DNA of 52,934 bases from Ureibacillus endophyticus (GTDB lineage: Bacteria > Bacillota > Bacilli > Bacillales_A > Planococcaceae). The DNA is taken from NCBI RefSeq assembly GCF_003628435.1, contig NZ_RBZN01000022.1:1-52934 (forward strand). Reading direction: 5' to 3'. Made by a program: the position numbers and the translations under genes. The first letter of the stretch is position 1. Each line of letters begins with the position of its first letter. Shown one piece after another: positions 17,821 to 31,647 of the stretch. The notes beneath the pieces are model-generated. The model was given only the letters and a program-made list of their open reading frames with translations, was not told the DNA's origin and did not search any database.

Positions 17821-19266
17821 TTATCGTTTGTTAATTTCTTCAAGTAAGATTTTATTTAACATTGGTGGGTTTGCTTGTCCTTTAGTAGCTTTCATAATTT
17901 GACCTACTAAGAAACCAATTGCACGGTCTTTACCGTTTTTAAAGTCTTCAATTGATTGTGGGTTGGCATCTAACGCTTCTGTTACAAATCCTAATAATAC
18001 AGCTGGATCAGAGATTTGAACTAAGCCTTTTTCTTTAACGATTTTCGCTGCGTCTCCACCGTTTTTCACAAGCTCAGTGAATACTTTCTTCGCGATTTTA
18101 GAAGAAATTGTGCCATCTGCAATTAATTTCACCATACCAGCAAGGTTTTCTGGTGTTAATGCAGTTTCGCTAATTTCTTGTTGCTCTGCGTTTAAGTATG
18201 CTGAAACATCACCCATTAACCAGTTCGCAGAAAGTTTTGCATCTGCTCCTGAAGCAACCATTTCATCAAAGAAATCAGAAATCTCTTTGTTTACTACTAG
18301 TACACTTGCATCATAATTGTTTAAGCCAAGTTCTTCAACATAGCGTTTTTTACGAGCATCTGGAAGTTCAGGAATTGACTCGCGAACGCGTTCTAACCAA
18401 GCATCGTCAATTTGTAAATCAACTAAGTCTGGCTCTGGGAAGTAACGATAATCATCTGTTCCTTCTTTAACACGCATTAGAATTGTTTTACCTGTTTTCT
18501 CATCGAAACGACGAGTTTCTTGCTCAATCACTCCACCAGCCATTAATACTTCAGCTTGGCGTTTTTCTTCGTACTCAAGACCTTTACGTACAAAGTTGAA
18601 AGAGTTTAAGTTTTTCAGCTCAGTTTTTGTACCGAATTCTTCTTGACCATATGGACGGATAGAAATGTTCGCGTCACAACGAAGTGATCCTTCTTCCATA
18701 CGTACATCAGATACACCAGTGTATTGAATGATTGCTTTTAATTTTTCTAAGTAAGCATAAGCTTCAGCTGGTGTGCGGATATCTGGCTCAGAAACGATCT
18801 CTACAAGAGGTGTTCCTTGGCGGTTAAAGTCAACTAAAGAATAGCCGTCACCATGCGTTAATTTACCAGCATCTTCTTCCATATGAAGACGTGTGATACC
18901 GATACGTTTTGTATAACCTGGTTGGCCGTCTGTTCCTTCGATTTCAATTTCAATCCAACCATTTTCACCGATTGGTTTATCAAATTGAGAGATTTGATAT
19001 GCTTTCGGATTATCTGGATAGAAATAGTTTTTACGGTCAAATTTTGTATGTTGATTAATTTTCATGTTAAGAGCTAGTGCTGCTTTCATCGCATAATCAA
19101 CAACATTTTTATTTAATACTGGTAATACCCCAGGATAACCAAGGTCGATTACTGTTGTATTCGTATTTGGCTCTGCACCGAAATGGTTTGGAGCTGGAGA
19201 GAAAATTTTTGATTCTGTTTTTAATTCTACGTGTACTTCTAAACCGATAACTGTTTCAAAGTTCAT
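17821..19266 (-). CDS. gatB: Aspartyl/glutamyl-tRNA amidotransferase subunit B
   Basis: A 481-residue subunit of the GatCAB amidotransferase, which converts Glu-tRNA(Gln), and Asp-tRNA(Asn) where needed, to the amidated form. The N-terminal kinase-like domain opens [14 protein letters not shown] and contains the [13 protein letters not shown] and LRCDANIS motifs. A helical linker and the C-terminal YqeY-like tRNA-binding domain (about 335-481) follow. GatB activates the tRNA-bound glutamate with ATP and receives ammonia from GatA. The ATG lies two bases after the gatA stop, with GGGAGG inside the end of gatA, so the pair is coupled. It is the last gene of gatCAB. Confidence 0.97.
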   Translation of the reverse strand: MNFETVIGLEVHVELKTESKIFSPAPNHFGAEPNTNTTVIDLGYPGVLPVLNKNVVDYAMKAALALNMKINQHTKFDRKNYFYPDNPKAYQISQFDKPIGENGWIEIEIEGTDGQPGYTKRIGITRLHMEEDAGKLTHGDGYSLVDFNRQGTPLVEIVSEPDIRTPAEAYAYLEKLKAIIQYTGVSDVRMEEGSLRCDANISIRPYGQEEFGTKTELKNLNSFNFVRKGLEYEEKRQAEVLMAGGVIEQETRRFDEKTGKTILMRVKEGTDDYRYFPEPDLVDLQIDDAWLERVRESIPELPDARKKRYVEELGLNNYDASVLVVNKEISDFFDEMVASGADAKLSANWLMGDVSAYLNAEQQEISETALTPENLAGMVKLIADGTISSKIAKKVFTELVKNGGDAAKIVKEKGLVQISDPAVLLGFVTEALDANPQSIEDFKNGKDRAIGFLVGQIMKATKGQANPPMLNKILLEEINKR

Positions 19267-19268
19267 AA

Positions 19269-20732
19269 TTATTTAACCTCCCAAATTTGAGGAGTTTGTT
19301 TTGTGAAATCTGTAGCTTGTTCGTAAGCATAAGCTGTACGGTAAATTGTTTCTTCATCGAAGTGTTTACCGATAATTTGTAATCCTAGTGGTAGGCCATT
19401 TTCAAAACCACATGGAATTGAGATTGCTGGAACACCTGCTAAGTTAATTGGAATCGTTAAGATGTCATTTGCGTACATCGTTAATGGATCATCGATGTTT
19501 TCGCCAACTTTAAATGCTGGTGTAGGTGCAGTTGGTCCGATGATTACATCATAGTTTTCAAACACTTTATCGTAATCTTCTTTAATTAATGTACGAACTT
19601 GTTGCGCTTTTTTGTAGTAAGCATCGTATGTACCAGCACTTAAAGAATAAGTTCCAAGCATGATACGACGTTTTACTTCATCACCAAAACCTTGCGCACG
19701 AGTTTCTTTATATAGTTCCATTAAGTTTTTCACGCCTTCAGCACGGAAACCATAACGGATACCATCGAAACGAGAAAGGTTTGATGAAGCTTCTGAAGAT
19801 GAAAGGATATAGTAAGCAGCAAGTGCATATTTAGAGTGAGGAAGAGAAACTTCTTCCACTGTTGCACCTAAACCTTTCAGTACTTCAAGTGCTTCTAATA
19901 CTGATTTACGTGCAGCTTCCCCAACGCCTTCTCCAAGGAATTCTTTTGGTACTGCGATACGTAAACCTTTAATGTCACCGTTTAAAGCAGCAACATAGTT
20001 TGGCACTGGCACATCAGCTGAAGTTGAATCGTTTGCATCTACTCCTGCGATTGCTTCAAGTAATAGTGCGTTGTCATATACATTACGAGTAATAGGCCCG
20101 ATTTGGTCTAATGAAGACGCGAACGCAACTAAACCAAAACGAGATACACGACCATAAGTTGGTTTCATCCCTACAACACCACAGTATGCTGCTGGTTGAC
20201 GGATTGAACCACCTGTATCTGAACCTAATGAGAATGGAACTTCACCAGCTGCAACACTTGCTGCAGATGCACCTGAAGATCCTCCTGGTACATGGTCAAG
20301 ATTCCATGGGTTTTTAGTTGTTTTGAATGCAGAGTTTTCGTTAGAAGAACCCATTGCAAATTCATCCATGTTTAATTTACCAACAGTGATCATGCCAGCA
20401 TCGCGAAGTTTTTTCACAACTGTTGCATCATAAATTGGCATAAAACCTTCCAAAATTTTAGATGCACATGTTGTTTCAAGACCTTCAGTTACGATGTTGT
20501 CTTTTACTCCGATCGGTAAACCAAATAATGGGCCGCGTTGTTCAAATGGAACTTTTTCCATTTCTTCAGCCTGTTCTAAAGCTTTTTCTTTATTTAATGC
20601 TAAAAATGCTTGTACATCGCCATCAAGTTTTTCAATGCGTGCAAAAGCTTCATTTGTTAAATCAGCAATTTTAAAATCGCCGCTATGTAAGCCTTCTTGT
20701 AATTCCTTTGAAGAACGTTCAAATAACGTCAT
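19269..20732 (-). CDS. gatA: Aspartyl/glutamyl-tRNA amidotransferase subunit A
   Basis: A 487-residue amidase-signature enzyme that hydrolyses glutamine and channels ammonia to GatB. The Ser-cisSer-Lys catalytic triad is visible: K77 in GVKDNI, cis-Ser S152 in PGGSSGAS, and the nucleophile S176 in [11 protein letters not shown]. The numbering is shifted by two from the S. aureus enzyme. The ribosome site GGAGGG is six bases from the ATG. The gatC stop lies 23 nt upstream and gatB starts 2 nt downstream, giving the usual gatC-gatA-gatB order. No unusual feature seen. Confidence 0.97.
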   Translation of the reverse strand: MTLFERSSKELQEGLHSGDFKIADLTNEAFARIEKLDGDVQAFLALNKEKALEQAEEMEKVPFEQRGPLFGLPIGVKDNIVTEGLETTCASKILEGFMPIYDATVVKKLRDAGMITVGKLNMDEFAMGSSNENSAFKTTKNPWNLDHVPGGSSGASAASVAAGEVPFSLGSDTGGSIRQPAAYCGVVGMKPTYGRVSRFGLVAFASSLDQIGPITRNVYDNALLLEAIAGVDANDSTSADVPVPNYVAALNGDIKGLRIAVPKEFLGEGVGEAARKSVLEALEVLKGLGATVEEVSLPHSKYALAAYYILSSSEASSNLSRFDGIRYGFRAEGVKNLMELYKETRAQGFGDEVKRRIMLGTYSLSAGTYDAYYKKAQQVRTLIKEDYDKVFENYDVIIGPTAPTPAFKVGENIDDPLTMYANDILTIPINLAGVPAISIPCGFENGLPLGLQIIGKHFDEETIYRTAYAYEQATDFTKQTPQIWEVK

Positions 20733-20755
20733 GAGTTACCCTCCTGCTTAGGTGA

Positions 20756-21049
20756 TTAGTCTTCTAAAATTGGTGGAACTTTAACTTGACCAGCCTCTTG
20801 TTCTTTTACGTTTAGCATCATTACTTCACGATCTAAACCTTTTTGTGCAACGTCTTCACGCATAACATTTACGATAGGTAATACGTGAGAAGTCGGTTTT
20901 ACGTTTGTTGTATCTAATTCATTCAGTTGCTCTGCAAAATCCGTAATTTTCCCAAGTTGCTCTGCAAATTTTTCTGCTTCTTCATCTGTAATTGCAAGAC
21001 GAGCTAAATGTGCAACGTGTTTTACTTCTTCTTTAGTTAATTTCGCCAT
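20756..21049 (-). CDS. gatC: Aspartyl/glutamyl-tRNA amidotransferase subunit C
   Basis: This 97-residue protein is the normal length for GatC, the belt-like subunit that wraps the GatA-GatB interface and stabilises the complex. The N-terminus [16 protein letters not shown] and the motif [20 protein letters not shown], followed by TSHVLP, are family signatures. GGAGGTG lies just before the ATG. It is the first gene of gatCAB. Confidence 0.96.
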   Translation of the reverse strand: MAKLTKEEVKHVAHLARLAITDEEAEKFAEQLGKITDFAEQLNELDTTNVKPTSHVLPIVNVMREDVAQKGLDREVMMLNVKEQEAGQVKVPPILED

Positions 21050-21090
21050 TAATTTACACCTCCGAATATGAACGTGGCAATAATCAATAA

Positions 21091-21120
21091 TAATAACATT
21101 TTTCTTCTAAAAAATCTCAA
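21091..21120 (-). promoter_or_regulatory. Probable gatCAB promoter
   Basis: On the minus strand TTGAGA (21120-21115), an 18-bp spacer and TTATTA (21096-21091) lie 42 nt before the gatC ATG. No other candidate in the 250-bp gap to camS is better. Confidence 0.45.
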
Positions 21121-21264
21121 GATTGGACTAAAAACTTGGTATCTCGTCATACTTTTACCTTATCTGTCTTTATTCCGCTAAAGTTTTCTCAAACAATTTC
21201 TATTATCGCCAAATTTTCAATAAATTCAAACCTATTCATAGAAATGTCATATAGTTCTTAAATA

Positions 21265-21300
21265 TCAAAAAAACAATGTAGCCAAATTGACTACACTGTT
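21265..21300 (-). terminator. Terminator overlapping the camS stop codon
   Basis: On the minus strand AACAGTGTAG pairs with CTACATTGTT (one G-U) around a 9-nt loop, followed by TTTTTTGA. The stem begins within the camS TAA, so the pcrB-pcrA-ligA-camS transcript ends immediately after the gene. Confidence 0.85.
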
Positions 21301-22474
21301 AATTGTAAATATGAACGAAGGGCTCTGCCTCATTACGTTCTTTCAGGATTAGGGCTTCTGGTCCGTTAACAGATGTAATACTTACCTCAATGTCTATATC
21401 CCCTGGTAATTGTTTAATAATTACACCAGAAAGATATTGTGAGAATCCGATAAGTTCCGTTGACCCATAGAATTGAACAGGAATTTCAACTGTCAGCTTC
21501 GTCAAACGATTATTTTGATAAAATCCTCGACCAATAACACTTGTATAGTTTGAGAAATATTTATCAATATCTTGTCTAAAGTTTAGGAATTTGTCGTTTG
21601 CTTCTCTATAGATTTCATCTGGTGTAGACATTGGGAAAGTAACATAATTTTCTTTAATCTCTTGCCATTCCCCTAAAGTATTTTGTCCACTATCTGAAAC
21701 GCTATAAGCAAAGTAAGTACCTGGTATAATCGCATTACGTTGTTCTTGTTTAAACAAACCGATAACGATTGGAAGATCCTTTAAATCAGGTCTTGCACGA
21801 AGTCTTGTAAGTACTTCTTCCGCAATTTGTTTGCCCTTTTTCACCATTTCCGCTTCAGGAATTGGCTCTTCATAATATTCTCCATACTGTTCCTTTTGAT
21901 AATAGTATGTTGAATTTAGGGCAAGACCGATTGAAATACCGCCGATTTTCACTTTATTATCATCCGTTTTTGTCAGGTAATTTTGCTCAACAATATGTGC
22001 TAAATAAATTGGTGCTTGTTTTGCCCTTACTTCTGGTGTCATTTTATTTCCCGAAGCATCTGTATCTGGTGGGTTCAGACCTTGTAATTCTGGTGATTCA
22101 TCTTTGTTTTGATTACTTCGATATAACCAGTTACTTACGGTCTCTGCATCTAAATATTGACCCTCTTGGAAGTAGTAGTTTTCAGTGTCATAGACATTCT
22201 GAGATAAACGCATTAGTCCAGTTTCTACTTCATTAATATCATATTTTGTAAATAAATTTGACACGACTAATCCACGACTTGCACTCTCCTTGTAAGGTAC
22301 AAGCGTTCTATAATAACTGTCACTTAATTGCATACTTGGGATGATTGTCGTTTCAACCTCTGCTTCAGCTTCATCTGTATTTTGTAACACTTCAGTATCT
22401 TCCTTTAGGGAAGGTACACAACCTGTTAGCATTGCTACAACGACCATCGCCGGAATCCAGCGAAATCGGTTCAT
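21299..22474 (-). CDS. camS: CamS family sex pheromone lipoprotein (YerH)
   Basis: A 391-residue lipoprotein. The signal peptide ends in the lipobox LTGC, with C19 the lipidated residue. The remainder is the extracellular CamS domain, exported and membrane-anchored. In S. aureus and Enterococcus the cleaved signal peptide of CamS-type lipoproteins gives the cAM373-like pheromone; the function of the mature domain in Bacillales (YerH) is not established. It is the last gene of the pcrB-pcrA-ligA-camS cluster, starting 17 nt after the ligA stop, the same order as in B. subtilis. A terminator overlaps the stop. Confidence 0.9.
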   Translation of the reverse strand: MNRFRWIPAMVVVAMLTGCVPSLKEDTEVLQNTDEAEAEVETTIIPSMQLSDSYYRTLVPYKESASRGLVVSNLFTKYDINEVETGLMRLSQNVYDTENYYFQEGQYLDAETVSNWLYRSNQNKDESPELQGLNPPDTDASGNKMTPEVRAKQAPIYLAHIVEQNYLTKTDDNKVKIGGISIGLALNSTYYYQKEQYGEYYEEPIPEAEMVKKGKQIAEEVLTRLRARPDLKDLPIVIGLFKQEQRNAIIPGTYFAYSVSDSGQNTLGEWQEIKENYVTFPMSTPDEIYREANDKFLNFRQDIDKYFSNYTSVIGRGFYQNNRLTKLTVEIPVQFYGSTELIGFSQYLSGVIIKQLPGDIDIEVSITSVNGPEALILKERNEAEPFVHIYN

Positions 22475-22491
22475 CGTTAGAAACTCCTTTA

Positions 22492-26762
<4,271 letters not shown>

Positions 26763-26823
26763 GATGCACCGCCTTTATACAAACATTTGTTCTATTATAC
26801 TATATCTACTCTCCTAAATCATT

Positions 26824-27516
26824 TTAAATCGCTACACTTTTTACAGCTTCAACAGTTTTTAACGCTTGTTTTAGATCGTCATAAATAATATTACCAACGA
26901 TCACCGTGTCCGCGATTTTTGCCATTTCTTCCGCCTGTTTTATATTTGTAATGCCTCCACCGTAAAACAGCTTCGTTTCTGATAGTACATCTTTTACAGC
27001 AGAAACAATTTCTACATCACCGTAAGTCCCACTGTATTCCACATAAAAAATTGGTAGTTTGAAATAATTTTCAGCTAATCTGGCATATGCAATCACATCG
27101 TCTTTTGATAAGTCTGTATTTGCACTAGTCGCTTCTGCTACTTTACAATCTGGATTTAATATACAGTAACCTTCAGCAATCAATTCGTCCCAAACCATTA
27201 CATCTCCGTACTCTTTTAACGCTGCATGGTGAAGGTCCTTTACCCATTTTGTATCGGTACTATTTAATACTGAAGGAATCAGATAATAATCAAAACCACC
27301 GATAACTGACTCTAAATTAGAAATTTCTAAAGCAATCGGAACTGAAAAGCGTCTAACGCGTAACAAAATATCAATAACATTATCAACTGTTACACCATCA
27401 GTTCCACCTACTAAAATAACGTCTGTTCCGGATTCACAAACTTTTTCTAAATCCTCATCAGAGATTTCCTTTGCTGGATCAATTTTAAACACATGTCGCC
27501 AATTTTTATAATCCAT
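26824..27516 (-). CDS. pcrB: Heptaprenylglyceryl phosphate synthase PcrB
   Basis: A 230-residue TIM-barrel enzyme of the PcrB/GGGP synthase family. In Bacillales it joins sn-glycerol-1-phosphate to heptaprenyl diphosphate, giving an archaeal-type ether lipid. Signatures are [10 protein letters not shown] near the N-terminus, VGGTDGVT, the prenyl-site region [35 protein letters not shown], and the phosphate-binding GGGI and VGNIIYDD loops. Start: ATG 27516 ([11 protein letters not shown]) follows GGGGTG by six bases and matches the B. subtilis start. The in-frame ATG ten codons earlier has no ribosome site. A TATACT box at 27570-27565 is a possible -10. It heads the pcrB-pcrA-ligA-camS operon. 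Confidence 0.94.
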   Translation of the reverse strand: MDYKNWRHVFKIDPAKEISDEDLEKVCESGTDVILVGGTDGVTVDNVIDILLRVRRFSVPIALEISNLESVIGGFDYYLIPSVLNSTDTKWVKDLHHAALKEYGDVMVWDELIAEGYCILNPDCKVAEATSANTDLSKDDVIAYARLAENYFKLPIFYVEYSGTYGDVEIVSAVKDVLSETKLFYGGGITNIKQAEEMAKIADTVIVGNIIYDDLKQALKTVEAVKSVAI

Positions 27517-27603
27517 TCTTGCACCCCATTTAATTCTGTTCTTCATTTATATAGATTCGTATCAAGTATAACGTAAACTACAATAAGAGAAAAATTTAGA
27601 AGT

Positions 27604-27636
27604 AAAAAAAGCTGCCTTTTTCACTTACTAGGCAGC
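27604..27636 (-). terminator. Terminator of yerA-yerB-yerC
   Basis: On the minus strand GCTGCCT and AGGCAGC pair over 7 bp around a 12-nt loop, followed by seven T. It starts 15 nt after the yerC stop and separates yerABC from pcrB. Confidence 0.82.
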
Positions 27637-27650
27637 CTAAGAGTTTAAAT

Positions 27651-27965
27651 TTATTTTGGTTGGAATGGCTTTTCGTCAGGAAATAAACGTCCTAACATTT
27701 CATCGTACATATCATTTCCATAGTCAAAACAACGACGAACTCGAGAAATGGTTGCTGTTGATGCACCAGTTTCCTTTTTTATTGTTTCGTATGTTTTTTT
27801 AAGTCGAAGTAAATGAGCTACTTCAAAGCGTTGAGCCAACGATTGAATTTCGCTTATTGTACATAAATCATCGAAAAATTTATAACATTCTTCAAGATCT
27901 TTAAGTTCCAATACAGCTTTAAATAATTGGTCAGTTTGATGTCCCCGAATTTTATCAATCTGCAT
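27651..27965 (-). CDS. yerC: TrpR-like protein YerC
   Basis: A 104-residue helical protein of the YerC/YecD branch of the Trp repressor superfamily, identical in length to B. subtilis YerC. The C-terminal half holds a helix-turn-helix: IQSLAQRFEVAHLL, then TGASTATISRVRRC as the recognition part. The regulated genes are unknown. Start: MQIDKIRGHQTDQL from ATG 27965. An ATG six codons upstream (27983) would include the AAGGGAAG ribosome site within the gene. It is the last gene of yerA-yerB-yerC, 22 nt after yerB. Confidence 0.9.
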   Translation of the reverse strand: MQIDKIRGHQTDQLFKAVLELKDLEECYKFFDDLCTISEIQSLAQRFEVAHLLRLKKTYETIKKETGASTATISRVRRCFDYGNDMYDEMLGRLFPDEKPFQPK

Positions 27966-27987
27966 GTTTTTTCTTCCCTTCAATAAA

Positions 27988-29031
27988 CTAAGAGAAACTA
28001 ACTGAAGAAACTATGCCTGGATTTGATGGAACAAAATGTATCCAAGTATGTCCAGGTACTAATTTCACTTCACTTCCATCAGTTTCTACTGCTTTTAAAA
28101 CACCATCAACGTTTTTCCATAGTACTTCACGCATAATTCCTTGTTGAAACACATAGGCTGTACCACCTGAAGTGATATCGATTTCACGACGTCCCGCGCT
28201 ATCGATGATTCTATGATTCATTTCGAAAAATAAAACATTGGATAACTCGATTGGTTCCCCTGTTAAGTGATCAGTTGTTACGACACTTCCTGATTCCCTA
28301 GAATAGACTTTTGTATCAGCATTGTAAGTATAAACGCTATTAAAGGAACTAGATCCTCCATAAGTTATCTTAACTGAATTTGCTTCAACTCCCATTTTAG
28401 CACTTTCATCTGGCTCATAAAAATTATACGACACTTTCTCCTGATAAAGAAGTGAAGCATTCACTTTCTCTGCTGCAAGTTCAATATTTTCTCCTGGAAT
28501 ATAAGAATTGTGAGGTGCAACTCTTTCAGAAGAACGTTTAAAGACTGTGCCATCATACGCCATTCCATTAATATTGTCTACAACCCCATTCATCAACATC
28601 GTTTGTGCTTCTGGACTATAACCATGGGCTATGTAAAATGCATCCAAACCAGCTGAAATTTCAATAAAATAATCTCGGGCACTTCGAATAGGCCCAATTG
28701 ATTCTGGAATTTCAGATTGGAATAAAGCTAACAATCTAGTAATATCTCCTTCTGCTAACATCTCATAAACAACATCCGCAGATGCAATCCCTGATTGCGG
28801 TCTTGCATCTGGATGATTGTTGATTGTTGCAATGATAGGACGCATCGTTACTTCATTTGCAACCTTCTCTCCTGTGAAAGGTGTCACATAAGGTAACTCA
28901 ACTTCTTCTGTTACCGGTATTGTTTCTTCTTCCTCAACTGTTTCTTCTACTTTTTCTGTTTCTTCTTTATCTCCACAGCCTACAAGTAACATTGTAGAGA
29001 ATAGTGCAATCATAACTTTATTTTTAGTCAT
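27988..29031 (-). CDS. yerB: DUF3048 lipoprotein YerB
   Basis: A 347-residue lipoprotein. The lipobox LVGC gives C19, followed by a glutamate-rich linker (about residues 20-45) and a DUF3048 fold. Conserved stretches include RPIIATINNHPDARPQSGI, ADVVYEMLAEGDITR and the SARDYFIEISAGLDAFYIAH region (quoted in parts). It is extracytoplasmic and membrane-anchored. The biochemical function of YerB is not established. It starts 15 nt after yerA and is followed by yerC, as in B. subtilis. Confidence 0.9.
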   Translation of the reverse strand: MTKNKVMIALFSTMLLVGCGDKEETEKVEETVEEEETIPVTEEVELPYVTPFTGEKVANEVTMRPIIATINNHPDARPQSGIASADVVYEMLAEGDITRLLALFQSEIPESIGPIRSARDYFIEISAGLDAFYIAHGYSPEAQTMLMNGVVDNINGMAYDGTVFKRSSERVAPHNSYIPGENIELAAEKVNASLLYQEKVSYNFYEPDESAKMGVEANSVKITYGGSSSFNSVYTYNADTKVYSRESGSVVTTDHLTGEPIELSNVLFFEMNHRIIDSAGRREIDITSGGTAYVFQQGIMREVLWKNVDGVLKAVETDGSEVKLVPGHTWIHFVPSNPGIVSSVSFS

Positions 29032-29046
29032 TTTTCTTTCTCCCCT

Positions 29047-30777
29047 TTAGCGCATCACAGCTGGTAACATCACTTTCTTTTGCATAACATCGTAAATTCC
29101 TCGAGGAGTTATACGAATATATGGTAGATGTGTTGATTGTAAGAATAATAATGTATAGATTAAATCAGAGTGTTTATAGCCACGTTTTTTCAATTCGGAT
29201 TTTAATGTTAACTCATATTCAATAAGTTCTTCAACATCTCCATCGAACAAAGTACCGTTTATCGGTAAAGGAATTGAAGTCACTACCTCACCATTTTCAG
29301 TAAGAACAATTCCGCCTTTTAATTTTTTTAACTCTTCAAAAGCGAGCATCATATCTTCAATATTCTTTCCTATAACGATAATTTCACCAGTATTTGAATA
29401 GGATGAGGCAAATCCCTTAACATGTGTATCAAATCCTTTAATCATCGTATTTACACGCCATTTTCCATTTCGGTCAATTAACAATAAATAACTTTGATCT
29501 AATCCAACTGGCAACTCTCTCTTATTGAATTGTAGATTAATAGAGTAAGGCTTTGTTATGACATCGTTTATCATTTCAATTCCGATTGGCATTGAAAATT
29601 GGAAATCATCATCAGATAATTTAAAAGATAAATTAAGAGGCTTAAAATGTCCCCAATCAATTTTTGGTAAGGAATTTACTTTTTGATTATCTCGTTTTAA
29701 CCAAACCCCTTTTGATAAAACTGCTTCAGGATTTGGAGAAAATTCATCCTTCAAAATATTTAAAGATGCAAATCGACCTGTGGCAATTAAGCCGTGTAAG
29801 TGGTTCATGTTATAATATCGAGCAATATTATAGGTAGCCATATTATAAGCATCTATTGGTGAAACACCAGCATCAATTGCGATTTGAATACATTTGTCCA
29901 TCACACCATCTTGATGGAAGCTAGGTGTAGAACCATCCGTCGTCATCATAAGATGATCAAAAATGTTTAATTTTTTCTCAAGGATACCTTCTAAAAGAAT
30001 CGGTAAGTCTGGTCGGATAGAAGAATGTCTTAGAGTTACTGCATAACCGTGTAGAATTCGATTTTCTACCTCTTCTATTGTCATTGCTTCATGGTCACCA
30101 TCTGCTCCAAATAATTTCATACGAGCGAGGGTTTTTTCGGAAGCTCCCGGAAAATGACCTTCCACCTTTTTCCCTTTGATTTTTGAAGCCTGTATCCAAT
30201 ACAGCATCATATCATCACCACGCGCAATACGTGGCCACCCTGTTAACTCTCCACCAACAATCACATCATTTCGTTCAAGCCACTCTAATACTGATTTATT
30301 AGTAAAAAGTTCATCTTCGTTTTCAATTTCTGTTTGTGAATCAAATCGAGCCCACCAATAAAATGAAAACGGTGATTTTTTCAGTTGGTCTAAAATTGAA
30401 AACGCTTTCTGATTAGGGAGTGATAATACATATGAAATGTTATCAGCTATAAATGTGGTTGTACCACTTTGTGACGCAAAATCAGCAAAAGATTGTGGAT
30501 GATATAGCTGAAATGGATGTACATGTGGCTCAATATATCCAGGAACAACGACTTTTCCTTTCAAATCTACCACTTCTGTATTCGTAAGCTTTGTCGGCAT
30601 TTCATTTCCCACATAAACAACCCGATCATTCAAAATCCAAATATTACCATTAACCCATTTTTTTAGAACACTATGTAAATAGCGTGTATTTTTTAAAACA
30701 ATTGATGGCGCTTGTTTCCCATCGATAACAGCAACTTGTTGACGTATTTCATGAATCTTCCAGGTAGACTCTGGCAT
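29047..30777 (-). CDS. yerA: Adenine deaminase-like amidohydrolase YerA
   Basis: A 576-residue amidohydrolase of the adenine deaminase (AdeC) family, close in length to B. subtilis YerA. The metal-binding H-x-H motif is in EPHVHPFQLY; further ligand regions are EGHFPGAS and a C-terminal TTDGSTPS in place of the classical aspartate motif. Adenine deamination would fit a place beside purine genes, but YerA is a divergent branch and its substrate is unproven. Start: ATG 30777 (MPESTWKIHE) lies eight bases after AAGGGAG; the in-frame GTG three codons earlier is too close to that site. It heads yerA-yerB-yerC. Confidence 0.85.
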   Translation of the reverse strand: MPESTWKIHEIRQQVAVIDGKQAPSIVLKNTRYLHSVLKKWVNGNIWILNDRVVYVGNEMPTKLTNTEVVDLKGKVVVPGYIEPHVHPFQLYHPQSFADFASQSGTTTFIADNISYVLSLPNQKAFSILDQLKKSPFSFYWWARFDSQTEIENEDELFTNKSVLEWLERNDVIVGGELTGWPRIARGDDMMLYWIQASKIKGKKVEGHFPGASEKTLARMKLFGADGDHEAMTIEEVENRILHGYAVTLRHSSIRPDLPILLEGILEKKLNIFDHLMMTTDGSTPSFHQDGVMDKCIQIAIDAGVSPIDAYNMATYNIARYYNMNHLHGLIATGRFASLNILKDEFSPNPEAVLSKGVWLKRDNQKVNSLPKIDWGHFKPLNLSFKLSDDDFQFSMPIGIEMINDVITKPYSINLQFNKRELPVGLDQSYLLLIDRNGKWRVNTMIKGFDTHVKGFASSYSNTGEIIVIGKNIEDMMLAFEELKKLKGGIVLTENGEVVTSIPLPINGTLFDGDVEELIEYELTLKSELKKRGYKHSDLIYTLLFLQSTHLPYIRITPRGIYDVMQKKVMLPAVMR

Positions 30778-30849
30778 AATTAACACTCCCTTCTATTACT
30801 TTTAAAATTTATTTCGACTAAAGACTTTTTATACGCACATACTAACTTT

Positions 30850-30888
30850 GCTCAAAAAGTATTCAAATTATTTATTTATTTTTTGAGC
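30850..30888. other. Inverted repeat in the yerA / DUF2892 divergent promoter region
   Basis: GCTCAAAAA (30850-30858) and TTTTTGAGC (30880-30888) are separated by 21 AT-rich bases and followed by TTTTTAC on the plus strand. It may be an operator, or a weak terminator for leftward-starting antisense transcripts. A possible plus-strand promoter follows (TTTACT, 18 bp, TATAAA). Confidence 0.4.
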
Positions 30889-30967
30889 TTTTTACTATCG
30901 TATCACAGCACTTTTATAAATTAAAGTTTTTGGATGGAACATATTTACTTTAAAAGGAGTGTCTGAC

Positions 30968-31603
30968 ATGCAAGAAAATATTTCAGAAAGAAGCGGTTTT
31001 GTTCGTTTAGCACTTGGTACAGGGTTAACAGCTTTTGGTGTTGCTCAATTAACAAAGGAGTCTGGTAGCAAAACGCTCGGTTCTGCTTTAGTTCTTGCTG
31101 GTGCCATGAAGGTTGCAGAGGGGATATTCTTATATTGTCCAACAAAAGCTCTAATTGGGTCTAATGTAAAAGAAGCGATTTATAATTCCTTTGATGAGTA
31201 TATGGATGGCGATAGCTTGATGAGAGCTTATAACGACACTTATCAAAATCGCTGGGGTAACTCTTCCCCTTCCAATACTTCAAAAAGTAGTCATTCCTGG
31301 TCAGAAGGCGGACTTGCAAAGATTGCTACTCAAGCAATGCAATCTGTAATGGAAGGTGAAAATCCTGAAAAAGCGATAAATAAAGCTGCTTCTTCAACTG
31401 TGAACGGTAGTCGATCATCTAATTCATCTACAAGTAATAAACAAACGGATAGCAACCATCGATTTGAAAATGTCGCATCAGAAGTAATGAAGAGCGTGGC
31501 GAGCGGATCAGACCCAGCAGAAGCCATATCTAAAGCAGCTTCTCAAATGAACATTAATCAAAACGGTGGACAATCCAAATCAGCACCAAATAAAAATAAT
31601 TAG
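30968..31603 (+). CDS. DUF2892 membrane protein with repeated soluble tail
   Basis: A 211-residue protein. The N-terminal 60 residues are a DUF2892 (YgaP transmembrane-like) unit: two hydrophobic helices, RLALGTGLTAFGVAQL and LGSALVLAGAMKVAEGIF, followed by YCPTKALIG. The remaining 150 residues are polar and Ser/Asn-rich and hold two copies of a helical motif of about 28 residues: IATQAMQSVMEGENPEKAI and VASEVMKSVASGSDPAEAI. The repeat suggests a binding or dimerisation module; no function is known. ATG 30968 lies eight bases after AAAAGGAG; the GTG at 30959 overlaps that site and is rejected. It is monocistronic and convergent with purD. Confidence 0.8.
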   Translation: MQENISERSGFVRLALGTGLTAFGVAQLTKESGSKTLGSALVLAGAMKVAEGIFLYCPTKALIGSNVKEAIYNSFDEYMDGDSLMRAYNDTYQNRWGNSSPSNTSKSSHSWSEGGLAKIATQAMQSVMEGENPEKAINKAASSTVNGSRSSNSSTSNKQTDSNHRFENVASEVMKSVASGSDPAEAISKAASQMNINQNGGQSKSAPNKNN

Positions 31604-31614
31604 TAAGTAGAAAG

Positions 31615-31638
31615 GGCTGTGCAACATTGCACAGCCCT
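31615..31638. terminator. Bidirectional terminator between the DUF2892 gene and purD
   Basis: GGGCTGTGCA (31615-31624) and TGCACAGCCC (31629-31638) form a perfect 10-bp stem with a 4-nt loop between two convergent genes (stops at 31603 and 31648). T-rich flanks exist on both strands but are short, so it ends both the small gene and the pur operon. Confidence 0.8.
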
Positions 31639-31647
31639 AAATTTTGT

